The notes under the pieces were generated by a model. It saw nothing but the letters and a program-made list of their open reading frames with translations. It had not been told where the DNA came from and made no database searches. From Accumulibacter sp. (lineage in GTDB: Bacteria; Pseudomonadota; Gammaproteobacteria; Burkholderiales; Rhodocyclaceae), in assembly GCA_024235695.1 (NCBI GenBank), contig JACKLX010000001.1, positions 124,001 to 188,000 of the forward strand: 64,000 nt of DNA, written 5' to 3'. The position numbers and the translations under genes are program-made. Below are positions 61,874 to 64,000 of the stretch, piece by piece (within the stretch, counting starts at the first letter, position 1; each line of letters opens with the position of its first letter).

Positions 61874-63451
61874 ATGACCGCCGCCAGCCGACTGCGATGG
61901 ACCGATGCGCTGCTGTTGATCGGGGGCTATGTCGCGCTCGACTGGATGAGCTTCTTCCATCCCCTGCACGGTTCCTACATCACGCCCTGGAATCCGGCAC
62001 CGGCGCTGGCGCTGGTGTTCATGCTGCGCTATGGCTGGAAGGCCGCGCTGCCGCTCGCTCTGGCCGTGCTGCTGGCAGAAATCTGGGTGCGCAGCCTGCC
62101 AGCCGCACTGCCTGCATCGGTCGCCATTGCCGCCATGTTGATGCTCGGCTATGGCGCCATCGGCGGCATCCTCAGGCGGCGGATCGGTGGGCTGGGGATC
62201 TTTTCCGACCGCTCCGGCATGCTGCAGTGGTCGGGCATCGTTGTCGCCGGCACGCTACTGACCAGCCTCTGCTTCGTGCTCGCCCTGGTGGGGCTCGATC
62301 TGGTACCGGCCGCCGGCTGGCGCGAGGCGGTCAGTCATTACTGGATCGGCGACGGCGTCGGCATTCTGGTGTCGATGCCGCTGCTGTGGATGCTGTTCGA
62401 CGAGCACGGTCGGGTGCGGCTGCTGGCCGCCGTCAAACGGCCGGACACGCTGGGCTATGTGCTCGCGGCGATCGCCGCCCTGTGGGTGGTCGTCGGCCTC
62501 GGCGCCGAATCGGACTTCAAGCACTTCTACCTGCTGTTCCTGCCGATCATCTGGGCCGCGGCGCGCGAAGGCCTGGTCGGCGCGGTGCTCAGCGCGGCGG
62601 TGATCCAGGTCGGGATCATCGTCGTCGTCCACCTGCAGGGCTTTTCGGCGGTGACCGTGCTCGAAATCCAGGTGGTCACCGTGGTGCTGGTGCTGGCCGG
62701 ATTCTTCATCGGTGTCGTGGTCGACGAGCAACAGCGCATCAGCGCCGAACTGCGCCACACGCTGCGCCTCGCTGCCGCCGGCGAAATGGCCGGTGCGCTG
62801 GCGCACGAACTGAACCAGCCGATCACCGCCCTGTCGGCCTACGGTTCGGCTTGCGAAGAGCTGCTGGCGCGCGGTGAAACAGGCGATCGCCTGAAAACGA
62901 CGATCCGCCTGATGGTCGCCGAATCGTATCGAGCCGCCGAGGTTGTCCGCCGCTTGCGCGACTTCTTCCGCGCCGGCACCACCCGGCTGGAGCCGGTTTC
63001 CCTGCAACAGCTGCTGGCCGCGGCGACCGGCGCCTTCGCCAGGCGCGCTGCCAGCGCCGGCGTCAAGCTGACCCTGGGAGCGATCCCGGACGGCGTCCTG
63101 ATGGCCGATCGGCCGCAACTGGAAGTCGTCCTCCGCAATCTGCTGGCCAACGCCTTCGACGCCGTATCCGAGCAGGCCGAAGGCAAGCGTACGGTCAGCC
63201 TCACCGCCGTACTGGAGGGCGACGACCGGGTCTGCATCAAGGTCGAAGACAGCGGCCCGGGCCTCAGCAGCAGCGCCGTAGCGCGGCTCTTCGAACCATT
63301 CAATTCAAGCAAGTCCAGCGGCCTCGGCCTGGGCCTGGCGATCAGTCGCGCCATCGCCGAGGCACACGGTGGCAACCTCTGGGCCGAGGTGGCCGACAGC
63401 GGCGTTTTCAGGCTCGTGCTGCCTTTCGAAGGAACACCCGCAAATGCCTGA
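61874..63451 (+). CDS. MASE1-type membrane sensor histidine kinase
   Basis: A 525-residue kinase. About eight hydrophobic segments (residues ~10-290) form a MASE1 sensor domain ('NPAPALALVFMLRYGWKAALPLAL' region; 'YWIGDGVGILVSMPLL'). The H-box is 'GEMAGALAHELNQPITALS' (His about 310), N-box 'LRNLLANAFDAV', G-boxes 'DSGPGL' and 'GLGLGLAISRAIAEAHGG'. GAAAGAAGCG precedes ATG 61874. The response regulator starts inside its last codons (8-bp overlap), so the two form a pair. Confidence 0.92.
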   Translation: MTAASRLRWTDALLLIGGYVALDWMSFFHPLHGSYITPWNPAPALALVFMLRYGWKAALPLALAVLLAEIWVRSLPAALPASVAIAAMLMLGYGAIGGILRRRIGGLGIFSDRSGMLQWSGIVVAGTLLTSLCFVLALVGLDLVPAAGWREAVSHYWIGDGVGILVSMPLLWMLFDEHGRVRLLAAVKRPDTLGYVLAAIAALWVVVGLGAESDFKHFYLLFLPIIWAAAREGLVGAVLSAAVIQVGIIVVVHLQGFSAVTVLEIQVVTVVLVLAGFFIGVVVDEQQRISAELRHTLRLAAAGEMAGALAHELNQPITALSAYGSACEELLARGETGDRLKTTIRLMVAESYRAAEVVRRLRDFFRAGTTRLEPVSLQQLLAAATGAFARRAASAGVKLTLGAIPDGVLMADRPQLEVVLRNLLANAFDAVSEQAEGKRTVSLTAVLEGDDRVCIKVEDSGPGLSSSAVARLFEPFNSSKSSGLGLGLAISRAIAEAHGGNLWAEVADSGVFRLVLPFEGTPANA

Positions 63452-64000
63452 TCTGAACGTCTTCATCGTCGACGACGACCCCTCGGTGCGCGATTCGCTT
63501 GGCCTGTTGCTCGGCCTGCGCGGCTACCGCACGGCGATCTTCGCGGACGCCGAGAGTTTCCTCCAGGCACTGTCGCCGCACTGGCGCGGCTGCGTGCTGC
63601 TCGATATCCGGATGCCGGGAATGGATGGCCTGGCCCTGCAGCGGCGCCTGCTCGAACTCGGCTGCCGCCTGCCGGTGATCGTCATCACCGGCCACGGCGA
63701 CGTCGAGTCGGCGCGCAACGCCTTCAAGGCGCAGGCGGCCGACTTCCTCGAGAAGCCGCTCGATCAGGCCCGGCTGATGGCGGCGATCGACGACGCTCTG
63801 GCGAAGTACGGGGTGAGCAGCCACGAGAGCGACCAGCGCAAGCATTTCGCCGAGTTGCTGGCGACGCTGACGCCGCGCGAACACGAGGTCATGGAATTGA
63901 TCGTCGCCGGCGGCCACAACCGCGACATCGCTGACCAACTGGGCATCAGCCCGCGTACCGTCGAAGTGCATAAGGCGCGGGTGATGCAGAAGCTGAACGT
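63444..64000 (+). CDS. FixJ-family response regulator (3' end outside window)
   Basis: At least 185 residues. Receiver domain with 'VFIVDDDPSVRDSL' (acidic pocket), phospho-acceptor Asp in 'VLLDIRMPGMDG' (about 54), Thr in 'VIVITGHGDV' and Lys in 'FLEKPLD'. A LuxR-type helix-turn-helix follows ('LTPREHEVMELIVAGG', 'ISPRTVEVHKARVMQKLN'). Same order as FixL/FixJ-type pairs; targets unknown. The stop codon is not in the window. Confidence 0.93.
   Translation, partial: MPDLNVFIVDDDPSVRDSLGLLLGLRGYRTAIFADAESFLQALSPHWRGCVLLDIRMPGMDGLALQRRLLELGCRLPVIVITGHGDVESARNAFKAQAADFLEKPLDQARLMAAIDDALAKYGVSSHESDQRKHFAELLATLTPREHEVMELIVAGGHNRDIADQLGISPRTVEVHKARVMQKLN

Overview
The window is high-GC DNA from what looks like a betaproteobacterial chromosome. 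The evidence is the gene order ffs-dnaX-ybaB-recR and petABC-sspA-sspB, both usual in Betaproteobacteria. A large glycogen/trehalose block, an exopolyphosphatase and an Aromatoleum-type tungsten aldehyde oxidoreductase operon would suit an organism of the Rhodocyclales / Candidatus Accumulibacter type. That assignment is inference.

Layout, left to right. 1-834: 3' end of a type I restriction subunit and a YgjP-type metallopeptidase. 1245-3623: an Lrp/AsnC regulator divergent from leuA, with a palindromic operator candidate between them. 4047-13155: ppx/gppA, a conserved hypothetical, MFS transporter, MOSC protein, ROK sugar kinase, OmpA-like lipoprotein, ClC channel and a class I glutamine amidotransferase-like hydrolase. 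13264-30141 (minus strand): mscS-glgB-treS/maltokinase-glgC-glgX-treZ-malQ/treY, a roughly 17-kb glycogen and trehalose block with several stop/start overlaps. A MarR regulator is divergent from it.

30839-36191: a histidine phosphatase, then aorABCDE (ferredoxin, W-enzyme, FAD reductase, MoaD-like carrier, small unknown) behind a good sigma70-like promoter, then the SRP RNA gene. 36320-38997: dnaX, ybaB, recR. 39158-41368: a lower-GC pair, a NylB-like serine hydrolase and an outer-membrane protein. 41453-43499: CDF transporter and AraC regulator. 43681-47539: cytochrome bc1 (petABC, with petB carrying two single-base frame breaks) and sspAB.

47755-50263 is a decayed accessory patch: an orphan antitoxin, the tail of a PIN toxin, a complete IS3-family element, and remnants of a universal stress protein and a methyltransferase. 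50264-53551 is a glutamate/aspartate-type ABC transporter (gltIJKL). 53636-61591 (minus) is an Mrp/Mnh-type cation/proton antiporter cluster, E-F-G-A'-B-C-D1-D2-small-D3, followed by a usp gene. D2 and D3 are broken by several frame changes. 61874-64000: a MASE1-type sensor kinase and a FixJ-type response regulator that runs off the window.

The main working units are two. The first is a carbon-storage and osmoprotection block: GlgC/GlgB make glycogen, GlgX/MalQ trim it, TreYZ and TreS make trehalose, and MscS handles hypo-osmotic release. The second is a tungsten aldehyde oxidoreductase operon that also encodes its own MoaD-like protein. The frame breaks are confined to petB and two Mrp subunits; all can be explained by single-base indels, several in homopolymers, so assembly error has to be considered before calling pseudogenes.
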